Part shown: one piece after another, positions 9,193-17,837 of the stretch
Layout: each line of letters opens with the position of its first letter
Position numbering within the stretch: position 1 is the first letter of the stretch
Virus record (IMG/VR): IMGVR_UViG_3300025728_000372
Span: 1-42,225 of that record
Direction: 5' to 3' (one strand)
Source of the DNA: a virus
Length of the DNA: 42,225 nt
The notes under the pieces: generated by a model
Database searches by the model: none
Told to the model about the DNA's origin: nothing
What the model saw: only the letters and a program-made list of their open reading frames with translations
Translations under genes and position numbers: made by a program

Positions 9193-9384
9193 ATGTATAA
9201 AACAAAAATTGCTGTAATCGTTAGTCTTTTAATTGTCTTAACAGGCTTTATCGATACTAAATTCGATCTTTTGCAAGAAGCAGGTTTTTCATTGATAACC
9301 ATCAACAGAATTAAATTGATTGGTTTGTTTTTATCGGCTGCATTACCAAGTATTACACCTTTATTTTTGAAAGAAGAAAAGTAA
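9193..9384 (+). CDS. Small two-helix membrane protein (63 aa)
   Basis: The protein has a hydrophobic segment at about residues 5-21, a short loop with Lys/Asp, and a second at about 38-57, ending in the charged tail KEEK. This layout fits a small holin-like or accessory membrane protein, but there is no diagnostic motif. It sits 58 bases after the fibre gene and just ahead of a terminator, so it would be the last gene of that unit. The same region reads open on the opposite strand, but the hydrophobic pattern favours the plus strand. Confidence 0.5.
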   Translation: MYKTKIAVIVSLLIVLTGFIDTKFDLLQEAGFSLITINRIKLIGLFLSAALPSITPLFLKEEK

Positions 9385-9428
9385 AATCTGTATTCAAAAG
9401 AAAAGTAATACGTCGCTTTTAAACTGAG

Positions 9429-9480
9429 ACACTCAAGATTATTAGAGACATACATTACCTGATGATCTTGAGTGTTTTTT
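9429..9480 (+). terminator. Hairpin terminator after the first fibre unit
   Basis: A 10-11 bp stem (CACTCAAGAT at 9430-9439 pairs with 9465-9474) encloses a 25-base loop and is followed by six T. The long loop makes it weaker than the others here. No activator box lies between it and the next gene, so some read-through into the 570-aa fibre is likely. Confidence 0.6.
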
Positions 9481-9533
9481 ATTTCTAAATAGCTAAAAAT
9501 CAACTTACACAAATAACAACGAAATTTAAAAAA

Positions 9534-11246
9534 ATGGCAATACAGGCATTAAAGACAATAAAAAACTGGTTCAGAACCGGTTTAAAACCAACACAAACTC
9601 AATTTTGGGATACTTGGGATTCTTTTCGGCATAAAAATGAAAAAATTCCTGTAAAAGATATTGAAGGCATTGACGAATTACTTAATTCAAAGACAGACGA
9701 ATCTGATTTTAAAACAATCAATGGTGAATCAATATTAGGTTTCGGAGATATTATGCTCACAAATGAAAATATCGTTCAATCTGTAAAAGGAATTAATGTC
9801 GATAATACAGACCCACAAAATCCAATTATTAGAGGAAATGGAGAGATAAAAGGTGAATTTAAAAATAGTAAAGAAGCAATATTAGCCGGGCTAGTAGAAG
9901 GAGATTTATATAATCTTCCTATAAATGCAGAAACAAATAATGCAATAGTCTGTGTAGTAAAGAAATTACAAGGATCTATCTTAAGATTAACATTTGACGA
10001 TATTAATGCAACTTGTTCAGAAAAAGAAATTACTAATAAATTAAATATAGAGGATTGGAATTCTTATTTTATATCACAAAGCTCATCAGTTTTTGATTCT
10101 GTAATAATTTCTGGTAATACTGCAACTTTTACAGGTAGTGGCGGCATGCAATTAATATTTCTATATAATATGGGAATAAATGAATTAGAAATCCTAAATG
10201 GATTTGAATATTGTCAATATATGTATTTAACTGGAAATAACATTTCTAAAATGCCTGATATAAGCACTTTATCTAGTTTAAATGGTTTTGCATTAAATAG
10301 AAACAATTTAACAGATTTTGTTAATGATATTTCTCTCCCTGATAGTTTGCGATCTTTAAGTTTGGATTATAATAGAATAGTTAATTTCGATCCTACAGGT
10401 TTGAATGATGGTTTAGAAGCCATATTTTTAAATAATAATTCTATAGAGACATTTAATCCTTCAATTAAATTACCTAGCAATTTAAAATCAATACATTTAT
10501 ATAATAATAACATAGAACTTTTTGATCCAAGTATTTCACTTCCTGATGGGTTAACCAGCTTATGGCTTAATGCTAATAAAATTAGCGTTTTCGATCCAAG
10601 TATTGCGTTACCATCATCACTAGAAGAATTGCAAATTGGTTCTAATTTATTAACGAATTTTAATCCGTCAATACCAATGCCTTCTAATTTATTGAAATTA
10701 GAATTAAGTCACAATCAAATAACGAAGTTTGATCCTATTAATGCAATCACATCTTTAAAATCATTATTCCTTATTAATAATAAGTTTACAGAAATAACTC
10801 CTGCAATATCTCTCAATGAAGGATTAGAATATTTATTTATGGGAGCTAATCAAATAAAAGATATAAGTACTTTTAATATACCAATAGGTTTAAAGACTCT
10901 AGAAATTAATCAAAATCTTTTAACTGCTTTTAATCCCGTTCTACCTCCTACTTTAGAAACTATAATACTTACCGGTAATCCAATTGGCAACTTTAATCCA
11001 TCCTCAGATTTAAATAATTTAAAATATCTTTATTTAGGCAATACAAGTGCTGATAAATTTAATCCATCCTCAACATTAAATTCTTTAATTCTATTAGAAT
11101 TAAGTACAAACGCAATTGATTTTGACTGGTCCTTAATAAATTGGATCGTGAATGTACCAAATGCAGGACAACTTTACCATAATGGTGCAGCAACAGGCAC
11201 ACCAACAGCTACGGCATTATTAGCTAAATCTTGGAATTTATATTAG
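9534..11246 (+). CDS. Fibre with leucine-rich repeat receptor-binding region (570 aa)
   Basis: The N-terminal adaptor (WFRTGLKPTQTQFWDTWDSF) is nearly identical to that of the 207-aa protein at 7286. A fibre linker follows with TINGESILGFGDIML and PQNPIIRGNGEI. From about residue 205 to 555 there are roughly a dozen leucine-rich repeats of 22-23 residues, with the pattern LPxxLxxLxLxxNxIxxFdPSI. The C-terminal cap ends GAATGTPTATALLAKSWNLY. LRR solenoids bind proteins or glycans, so this is probably a target-recognition fibre. It lacks its own activator box and probably depends on read-through from the unit starting near 6977. Confidence 0.75.
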   Translation: MAIQALKTIKNWFRTGLKPTQTQFWDTWDSFRHKNEKIPVKDIEGIDELLNSKTDESDFKTINGESILGFGDIMLTNENIVQSVKGINVDNTDPQNPIIRGNGEIKGEFKNSKEAILAGLVEGDLYNLPINAETNNAIVCVVKKLQGSILRLTFDDINATCSEKEITNKLNIEDWNSYFISQSSSVFDSVIISGNTATFTGSGGMQLIFLYNMGINELEILNGFEYCQYMYLTGNNISKMPDISTLSSLNGFALNRNNLTDFVNDISLPDSLRSLSLDYNRIVNFDPTGLNDGLEAIFLNNNSIETFNPSIKLPSNLKSIHLYNNNIELFDPSISLPDGLTSLWLNANKISVFDPSIALPSSLEELQIGSNLLTNFNPSIPMPSNLLKLELSHNQITKFDPINAITSLKSLFLINNKFTEITPAISLNEGLEYLFMGANQIKDISTFNIPIGLKTLEINQNLLTAFNPVLPPTLETIILTGNPIGNFNPSSDLNNLKYLYLGNTSADKFNPSSTLNSLILLELSTNAIDFDWSLINWIVNVPNAGQLYHNGAATGTPTATALLAKSWNLY

Positions 11247-11370
11247 TATTTAGCTTAATTCCAATAGTATCGTTTTTAATGAATTCTTATGAAAGAATTA
11301 CATTCACAAACCTACATAAACAGCAAAAAAAAAGCGCTCTAAAACAAACAGTCAAACGTTATGTTTCATG

Positions 11371-11434
11371 CTGAAACTACTGGAAACAAGCTTCTTATTT
11401 TTCGTTTTTCAGGCTCTTCTATCCTATTTTTACA
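11371..11434 (+). promoter_or_regulatory. Activator box plus -7 element, 668-aa fibre
   Basis: CTGAAACTACTGG (one mismatch to the common box) at 11371-11383 lies 54 bases from TATTTTTACA at 11425-11434. TTTTTCAG at 11405-11412, 20 bases before the -7 element, takes the place of a -33 box. The region from the box to the gene start is nearly the same as that before the 743-aa fibre. Confidence 0.75.
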
Positions 11435-11529
11435 TTCTAAGATCCCAGTACATTCTGTACAAAAGCGACACTCAAAAATTCGAGTTTCTCAAATCCACAA
11501 TTTAATTTAACAATCAAATCCACTATAAT

Positions 11530-13536
11530 ATGGCAACAAATATTAATACTATTTTAGGCTGGTTTAAAACCGGCAAAAAACCAACACAAAAGCAATTTTG
11601 GGCCTCCTGGCAAAGTTTTTGGCATAAAGAAGAAGAAATACCTCAAAGCAGCATAACCAATCTGATAAGTGTGCTCGACAATAAAGAGAATATAAACAAT
11701 AAAAGCTTAATACTTTCTTCATTATCAACAAACAATGATTACCCATCTTCAAAGACTGTATATGAATTTGTAAATGAATTTGTAAAAAGTGAAAACAACA
11801 TAAATACCGCAGAAGTATTAAATTTAGTACAATCTGGTTCTTTGATTCCCGGTAATTATTATTTAATAAATGATTTTCAAACAATCTATACCATTAATGG
11901 TTCAGATTCTTCTCCAAAAATAACTACAAAGCGAATAGACTCTTTTATCTCAGATTCTGCTGCTCTAAATGGCGGATACGATTTGAATTTAACTCTTGGA
12001 AAAAATGTAACTATTACAAAACTTCCCGAAGGTTATTCAGGTGCGTTAACTGTGGGTTCAACTACAACTGTGTCTCTTGTCGATCAAGGTTATTATTTCT
12101 GTTTTGCTAATGGAATGGAAAGGGTTTTAGAATTAGAATTTCAATACGAAATGCCAAGATATTCTAATGGAATCGCAGACAATATAGTTGTAAATGATGC
12201 TAATGGAAAACCAATTGTACGCCCGGGAGGTGTATTAAATATTGATGTTCACGACAACAGTCCATATATGAATATGTTGGCTAATGAAAATTTAGGAGTT
12301 CCTTTAGAATCAATTATTTTAAGAGCAAAATCTACAAACGAATTTGAATTAGAAGGAAAATCAGTAACATATCCTGACGATATTATTGAATACAGATTAC
12401 CTGTTGCAGGCAATGTTGCAACAAAAGGTACAATATTAAGACGTTATAATAATGCTCTTAACATTGACTTAAAAATTGACTGGAGAGTACAACGTTATCG
12501 AAGATGGAAAATTTCTGCTGATTCTATTTTAAAAATACTTAACCAGGATCAACCTGTTACCTCTTTAACCGGATTTGCCGGTGTCTATCAATTTACAGCA
12601 ACAAATTCTACTAAACAAACACCTGAAAGATTTTACATCACTTACGATTTAGATTGTAAATCTTTGACTATAGATGCTAACACTAAGATTATTGATTTTA
12701 CAATGCAGGTTAGTTCTTATGATGCTGCCAAAGATTTTACGATTTTTGAATTAGATCAAAATCATCAACCAGTTAATATTAAGCAGATGAAAGTTTCAGG
12801 GGCTTTTGATAATAGTGTAATTCAGAATAATTTGGGCGATCTGAATTTTGATGCTGATGTCGATATCGAAGAATTAACTAATACAACATTTGTCTGTTCT
12901 GCAGTAAGTAGTGGTTCTTTTACCAAAATCTCAGAAAACTTATTTTTAGATAGTTTTTACATGTCTCCATCTGCTAAATCCGGGCTATCAATTTCTAAAA
13001 CAAAGGTATTACCATTTTTTATTGTTAGTAAGACAAGTTCATCTGAAATTTCTAGTTGTATAATTGGCGCTAATAGTAACAATTACAACGGTAATCCTAT
13101 TCCCTCAGTTAGATGGCCAAAAATAGAAAATTTACAAAGTACAACTTTAAACAAAGTCCTTTTAGGCGGATCAACACCAAATTATAATTTTAACAACTCT
13201 GAAATTAGTAATTGTACTTTGTTTTTCTATCTTAATCAACGCAATGTGAATTCATTATCGTATAATGAAGATACTAAATTAACATTCAATAATTGTGTAA
13301 TGTTTGCAATGTCAATTTTCAACAGATCTAAATTAGGAAACATCATATTCAGTGATATAACAGGCAATGTTTTTTATACACCACCATCTGCATCCGGAAG
13401 AGATGTTTACGTAAATTCAGTTGATTTAAATGAAATTAAAATTCAGATGAATAAATACAACCACAAATTATTCTATGAAGAACGAAATGCTTCAGATGTT
13501 TTAACGGTTAATACTTATGCCGCTCCTTTACCATAA
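11530..13536 (+). CDS. Fibre protein with adaptor and long beta-rich C-terminus (668 aa)
   Basis: The adaptor (WFKTGKKPTQKQFWASWQSF, then HKEEEIPQSSITNL) pairs closely with that of the 743-aa fibre and more loosely with those at 7286 and 9534. Residues near 95-120 hold GSLIPGNYYLINDFQTIY, a phrase also seen in the 689-aa fibre (NSLIPGAYYKISG), probably a short conserved fibre module. The rest contains a region around IDWRVQRYRRWK and a Ser/Asn-rich, probably beta-helical C-terminus. I read it as a receptor-binding fibre. It has its own activator-type promoter and its own terminator, so it is a monocistronic cassette. Confidence 0.7.
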   Translation: MATNINTILGWFKTGKKPTQKQFWASWQSFWHKEEEIPQSSITNLISVLDNKENINNKSLILSSLSTNNDYPSSKTVYEFVNEFVKSENNINTAEVLNLVQSGSLIPGNYYLINDFQTIYTINGSDSSPKITTKRIDSFISDSAALNGGYDLNLTLGKNVTITKLPEGYSGALTVGSTTTVSLVDQGYYFCFANGMERVLELEFQYEMPRYSNGIADNIVVNDANGKPIVRPGGVLNIDVHDNSPYMNMLANENLGVPLESIILRAKSTNEFELEGKSVTYPDDIIEYRLPVAGNVATKGTILRRYNNALNIDLKIDWRVQRYRRWKISADSILKILNQDQPVTSLTGFAGVYQFTATNSTKQTPERFYITYDLDCKSLTIDANTKIIDFTMQVSSYDAAKDFTIFELDQNHQPVNIKQMKVSGAFDNSVIQNNLGDLNFDADVDIEELTNTTFVCSAVSSGSFTKISENLFLDSFYMSPSAKSGLSISKTKVLPFFIVSKTSSSEISSCIIGANSNNYNGNPIPSVRWPKIENLQSTTLNKVLLGGSTPNYNFNNSEISNCTLFFYLNQRNVNSLSYNEDTKLTFNNCVMFAMSIFNRSKLGNIIFSDITGNVFYTPPSASGRDVYVNSVDLNEIKIQMNKYNHKLFYEERNASDVLTVNTYAAPLP

Positions 13537-13600
13537 AACAGTAAAAGGTTATTCTCTTAAAAAAAGAATCTACTCTAAAATACATTCCATTTAACTAATA

Positions 13601-13654
13601 CATCAAAGTCTATCGAAGATCACAAATCCTCTTTTAGACTTTGATGTCTTTTTG
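13601..13654 (+). terminator. Hairpin terminator after the 668-aa fibre
   Basis: CATCAAAGTCTA at 13601-13612 pairs perfectly with 13635-13646 (12 bp), followed by a T-rich tract to 13654. It isolates the 668-aa fibre gene from the next fibre cassette. Confidence 0.8.
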
Positions 13655-13710
13655 TAAAAAATAAAACATAAAACGCTAACAACAAGTAACTTAACCAAAT
13701 CCATTTTCAG

Positions 13711-13774
13711 CTGAAACTACTGAAAACAAACCTCTTAATTTTCGTTTTTCAGACACTTCTACCGTATTTTTACA
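13711..13774 (+). promoter_or_regulatory. Activator box plus -7 element, 743-aa fibre
   Basis: CTGAAACTACTGA at 13711-13723 lies 54 bases from TATTTTTACA at 13765-13774, with TTTTTCAG at 13745-13752. The leader down to the ATG closely resembles that at 11435-11529, including a shared GTAC-rich stretch and AATTCGAGTTTCTC. Confidence 0.8.
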
Positions 13775-13871
13775 CTCTAAAATCACAGTACATTTCGTAC
13801 AAGAGCGACACTTAAAAAATTCGAGTTTCTCAAAATCCACAATTTAATTTCGTAATCAATTTCAATATAAT

Positions 13872-16103
13872 ATGGCAACAAGTATTAATACCATTTTAGG
13901 CTGGTTTAAAACTGGCAATAAACCAACTCAAAAACAATTTTGGAATTCCTGGCAAAGCTTTTGGCATAAAGATGAAGCAATACCACAAAGTAGTATAACC
14001 AATCTAAAAAGTACACTGGATTCTAAAACAGATGAATCACAATTCGAAAGTCACAAACTTGATCGATCTGCTCATGCTACTTTATTTGATGCTAAAGAAG
14101 ATAAAACTCAAAAAGGTGTTTCTAATGGATATGCTCCATTAAACAGTTTTACAAAATTGGCAAGTCAATATTTAGACATAATAAATGACTTGGTTTCTGG
14201 TGGTTCTACTTCACTTTTAAGCGCAGAGCAAGGTGTGATTCTGCAAAACCAAATCAATAATATAAATACATTGTTGGTTTCAGACAATCTAAACCTCAAC
14301 ACATTTCAGGAAATTGTTGATGCCATTGAAGTTGTTCAAACTTCATTAAATTCTATTTTAGTAAATGATCTTACAACTGGCGGAACAACCAAAGCTTTGA
14401 CTGCTGAAATGGGAAAACTACTGCAAGCCACAAAAGTCGACAAATCTTCAGGAAAAAGTTTACTTGCAGATTCCGAAATAAACCGTCTTGCAACACTCGT
14501 TAATTATGTACATCCAGCAAATCATCCGCCAAGTATTATCGCTCAGGACGTTAATAATAGATTTGTAACAGATGCTGAAAAAGCAACTTGGAATGCTAAA
14601 CAAGCTTCACTTGGTTTTACTCCTGAAAATATCGCTAACAAAAATGTTGCAAACGGATATGCCGGACTTGGTGTTGACGGAAAACTGATCTCTTCACAAA
14701 TTCCTTCGATAACTATAAATGACACTTTTGTAGTTGCTTCAGAAACTGAAATGCTAGCTTTAACTGTAGAAACCGGAGACATAGCAGTGAGATCTGATTT
14801 AAATAAATCTTTTATCTTAAAAGGTAAAAATCCAACACTATTATCAGATTGGCAAGAATTGCTTACGCCAACTAGTGATGTAACAACCGTTTTTGGTCGT
14901 AACGGAGCAATTACAGCTCAAACCGGAGATTATACAGCTGATCAAATCACTGAAACAGCCACGAAGAAATTCCAATCTGCAAATCAGCAAGCGTTTAATG
15001 ATGCAACGTCCAGTATTCAGACACAATTAAATTCAAAAGTATCAAATGCAACCCATACAGGTGATGCAACAGGCGCAACAACTTTAACTGTAAAAGGAAT
15101 TAATGGAACTTTACTTTCAGAATTGCCAACTGGTATTTTAAAAAATACAACTGCTACCGGCGTTCCTGTAATTGCAACAGCAAGTGATTTTCCAATATTA
15201 AATCAGGATACTACAGGAACGGCAAATAATGCAATAAATCTTGGAGGACAATCTTCTACCTACTATGCACCGATTAATTCACCAGCATTTCGAGGAAGTC
15301 CAACAGCTCCAACTCCGGCATTGGGAACAATCAATGAGCAATTAGCCACTACAACTTTTGTCGCACTTACAAATTTAGACAACGTAAAAACATCTGGAAA
15401 TCAAACTATAAACGGTAGTAAATGGTTTAATGGTTCTGTATTATTTGACTCTGGAGTTATCTTTTTAAAACAACCTTCTAATTCAGCATACAATACGATA
15501 ATGACACTGCCGGATGGAATAGTAATTAGCCAAAATTCTAACGGTGACTTTAGAACAGACATAACATCAAAAGGTATAAAATTTGGTCGAGGAGCTGTTC
15601 AGGCAGAATTAAATACAGATAATTTAACAACTTCCAGAACTTTTTTAATTCCAAACCAATCGGGAACTCTGGCATTAAAAGGAGATTTTTTAACAACACC
15701 CTCAGGTGACACTTTAAGACCTGCACTGATAATTCCAAATGGACATTTAACTACAACTCCACAAGATGGAGCAATTGAACGTGATTGGAACGGAATATTA
15801 TGGGAAACTCATGGCGGAGTAAGAGAAAAAATAGGCGTTCCGGATGTTCCATATAAAAGTATTACGAATCTAAATACCTTATTTACAAGCTACAGAAGAA
15901 GTTCTGTTAATACTTGTCAGGTAAATTATCAAAGCGAATTTGCTCCTGATACTTCTCCATCATGGGGAATGTTAACAAGTTGTAAAACAGATGATGCCGG
16001 AGATTATGGTACTCAAACCTATATTTCGATGGGAACAATTCCTAATACTTATGTTCGAAATTGCAACAATGGAACATGGTCTGCGTGGGTGAAATTAAAT
16101 TAA
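13872..16103 (+). CDS. Tail fibre with adaptor and pyocin-knob-like C-terminus (743 aa)
   Basis: The adaptor is WFKTGNKPTQKQFWNSWQSF plus HKDEAIPQSSITNL. The shaft is typical of phage fibres: DLTTGGTTKALTAEMGKLLQ, NHPPSIIAQDVNNRFVTDAEKATWNAK, GKLISSQIPSITINDTFVV and TVFGRNGAITAQTGDYTADQ. The last 80 residues include YGTQTYISMG and YVRNCNNGTWSAWVKLN, which matches the pattern of pyocin-knob domains at fibre tips. Of the four adaptor proteins this is the one most like a classical tail fibre. It has its own activator promoter and terminator. Confidence 0.85.
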   Translation: MATSINTILGWFKTGNKPTQKQFWNSWQSFWHKDEAIPQSSITNLKSTLDSKTDESQFESHKLDRSAHATLFDAKEDKTQKGVSNGYAPLNSFTKLASQYLDIINDLVSGGSTSLLSAEQGVILQNQINNINTLLVSDNLNLNTFQEIVDAIEVVQTSLNSILVNDLTTGGTTKALTAEMGKLLQATKVDKSSGKSLLADSEINRLATLVNYVHPANHPPSIIAQDVNNRFVTDAEKATWNAKQASLGFTPENIANKNVANGYAGLGVDGKLISSQIPSITINDTFVVASETEMLALTVETGDIAVRSDLNKSFILKGKNPTLLSDWQELLTPTSDVTTVFGRNGAITAQTGDYTADQITETATKKFQSANQQAFNDATSSIQTQLNSKVSNATHTGDATGATTLTVKGINGTLLSELPTGILKNTTATGVPVIATASDFPILNQDTTGTANNAINLGGQSSTYYAPINSPAFRGSPTAPTPALGTINEQLATTTFVALTNLDNVKTSGNQTINGSKWFNGSVLFDSGVIFLKQPSNSAYNTIMTLPDGIVISQNSNGDFRTDITSKGIKFGRGAVQAELNTDNLTTSRTFLIPNQSGTLALKGDFLTTPSGDTLRPALIIPNGHLTTTPQDGAIERDWNGILWETHGGVREKIGVPDVPYKSITNLNTLFTSYRRSSVNTCQVNYQSEFAPDTSPSWGMLTSCKTDDAGDYGTQTYISMGTIPNTYVRNCNNGTWSAWVKLN

Positions 16104-16152
16104 GCTTCACATTAGAAAATAAATATTTAAAAGCAATATTAATCTAAAGCTT

Positions 16153-16208
16153 ACGCCAAAATCGATTGAAAAGTAAAATCCCTTTTCTCAATTTTGGCGT
16201 ATTTTTTT
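16153..16208 (+). terminator. Hairpin terminator ending the fibre array
   Basis: ACGCCAAAAT at 16153-16162 pairs with ATTTTGGCGT at 16191-16200, with further partial pairing inside, followed by a run of seven T. It separates the fibre array from the baseplate-hub operon. Confidence 0.8.
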
Positions 16209-16328
16209 GACACAAAAAACCTTGTTTGACTAATCCAAAAAACCGGTGATTAAGCCTTCTCCAAATAACCACGCAAAAACAACAATAAATAACTAAATAA
16301 CAGTCAGTTATATATAATTTATTTTCTA

Positions 16329-16392
16329 CTGAAACTACTGAAAACACAACTCCAATTTTTCGTTTTTCAGACACTTCTGCCGTATTTTTACA
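16329..16392 (+). promoter_or_regulatory. Activator box plus -7 element, hub/spike operon
   Basis: CTGAAACTACTGA at 16329-16341 lies 54 bases from TATTTTTACA at 16383-16392, with TTTTTCAG at 16363-16370. It would drive the six genes at 16528-20375. Confidence 0.8.
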
Positions 16393-16527
16393 TACTCTAA
16401 TTCCAACTATTAGTTTGCCGAAAAGGCGCAAAAAAACTCCTGCTTTCAAAATATTTCTGAAAGTGGACACCTCAACTATACACGTAATTCAAATCATCAT
16501 ATTAATAATTAAAACAATACACTAATC

Positions 16528-16722
16528 ATGGATTATACACCAAAAGATTTAGGAGAAACACCTAAAACACCAGACATGAGTAATTTCAAAAATCCTTTAA
16601 CCCAAGCATCGGCAGGAAGCATTTTTATAGAAAGCTTTAACATCGCGCCTTTAAGTGTATCCGAAAAAAGCGAAAGTCTGTGCGAAGCCATTAAAAAAGA
16701 AAGCAGAGATTCTAATATCTAA
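16528..16722 (+). CDS. Small conserved-looking protein (64 aa), first gene of the hub operon
   Basis: The N-terminus is proline-rich (MDYTPKDLGETPKTPDMSNF), the middle small and polar, and the C-terminus charged and helical (SLCEAIKKESRDSNI). I do not recognise the family. Its start resembles the short ORF at 7099. It is 66 bases upstream of the chaperone-like gene and is the first gene after the activator promoter, so it is probably expressed with the hub proteins. A small structural or assembly role is possible. Confidence 0.6.
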   Translation: MDYTPKDLGETPKTPDMSNFKNPLTQASAGSIFIESFNIAPLSVSEKSESLCEAIKKESRDSNI

Positions 16723-16788
16723 TATTCGAAAATTACAACGCTTAATTCTCCACCAGAACAAAAGATAAAACCGCTAAAAAACAAAAAA

Positions 16789-17259
16789 ATGCCAGACGAA
16801 ACAACCATACAAAACCTAAAAGAAAAATACGGAACCGTATTAAAACTTACCTCAGCCGACGAATTAGCAGCTACTTATTGCAAAAAACCTTCGTTCAATA
16901 CCTTCTTAAACTATCAAAATATATACAAAGACAATCCGCATGAAGCGATCTTGTTTTTGTTTAAAGAATGTGTTCTTGATCAGGAAAATTATGATGATGA
17001 ATTCATGCTTTCGGCAGGAAATTCAATTGTTGCGATGATAAAAAAAGACAGTGAATTTACGATAGATGCAACTCCGCAAAAAGACGAATTCAAAAAATCG
17101 GCTGCACTTATTAGACAAGCTTTTCAGGTCGATCCATATCAACTTTCTATGGATGAGTTTTACAAACTTCTTGAAGAAGCTCTTTGGTTACAAAAACACA
17201 ATGAGAAAAGAATGGAAAATACTCTCATGACCGCCTTTGCACAAACATTTTCAAACTAA
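16789..17259 (+). CDS. Tail-assembly-chaperone-like protein, copy 1 (156 aa)
   Basis: Residues 10-90 align by eye with the 114-aa protein at 24893. Both have a K-x-V-KLT strand, a short AxY/AYF-KKP motif, a helix, an ALxxLFKxC helix and an acidic turn before a final helix. This pattern fits the tail-assembly-chaperone-like proteins of contractile tails (XkdN/gpG type). This copy has an extra 65-residue helical C-terminus (QLSMDEFYKLLEEALWLQKH). It lies immediately upstream of the DUF6046-like and hub genes, where it may act as a chaperone for hub or tape assembly. Confidence 0.6.
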   Translation: MPDETTIQNLKEKYGTVLKLTSADELAATYCKKPSFNTFLNYQNIYKDNPHEAILFLFKECVLDQENYDDEFMLSAGNSIVAMIKKDSEFTIDATPQKDEFKKSAALIRQAFQVDPYQLSMDEFYKLLEEALWLQKHNEKRMENTLMTAFAQTFSN

Positions 17260-17279
17260 AAAACAAAAAATAAATCATT

Positions 17280-17837
17280 ATGAAATTCAATTTTAATGTA
17301 AACGAAGTTTTAGATACCAAAAATCCCGAATATACCGGTATTAACTATAACGAATCTGAATCGAAAGATTTTATTATCGATAAAACCGGAGGCGAATTTA
17401 ACTTAAGAGTCTTTGCTCCTTTAGTTTTTGAACCTCTAACGAAAAGCGATCTTAATCTGCCAAGTTTACGAATCGATGCCGTTACTGTAAATCTTAATCG
17501 TTCAAAAGTTATCAAAAAAGAAGGAATCGAAGGAAGAGATTCAACTATAAAAGAGCACATTACAAATGGTGATTTCAGCGTTTCAATCGAAGGATTAATT
17601 GCTAATGAAACCGGAGATGAATATCCAAAAGAAAAGCTTTTTTTATTGAAACAATTCTTAAATGCTCCTTATTCTTTAAGAGTAACACACGCCATTTTGA
17701 ACCGATTTGGTATTTACGAATTAGTAATCGACTCCTACTCGATTCCTTCAATTTCGGGAACAAAAAACATTCAAAAATTTACTGCCAGCGCCACATCAGA
17801 CGAAACCGTAGAACTAATAATCAGAGACAATGCTTAA
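17280..17837 (+). CDS. DUF6046-like baseplate-associated protein (185 aa)
   Basis: The sequence pattern resembles the DUF6046 proteins found in tail modules of Bacteroidota phages: VTVNLNRSKVIKKEGIEGR, VSIEGLIANETGDEYPKEKL, and a C-terminal LVIDSYSIPSISGTKNIQKF. The exact function of that family is not known to me. Its position directly before the hub suggests a part linking tube and hub or acting like gp53. Its 3' end overlaps the hub gene start by 8 bases, so the two are probably translationally coupled. Confidence 0.65.
   Translation: MKFNFNVNEVLDTKNPEYTGINYNESESKDFIIDKTGGEFNLRVFAPLVFEPLTKSDLNLPSLRIDAVTVNLNRSKVIKKEGIEGRDSTIKEHITNGDFSVSIEGLIANETGDEYPKEKLFLLKQFLNAPYSLRVTHAILNRFGIYELVIDSYSIPSISGTKNIQKFTASATSDETVELIIRDNA

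Noticed and set aside
9189-9512. 107-codon minus-strand frame opposite the small membrane protein
   Set aside because: It runs through the hairpin terminator and has no recognisable features, while the plus-strand frame has two clean membrane helices and a sensible operon position.
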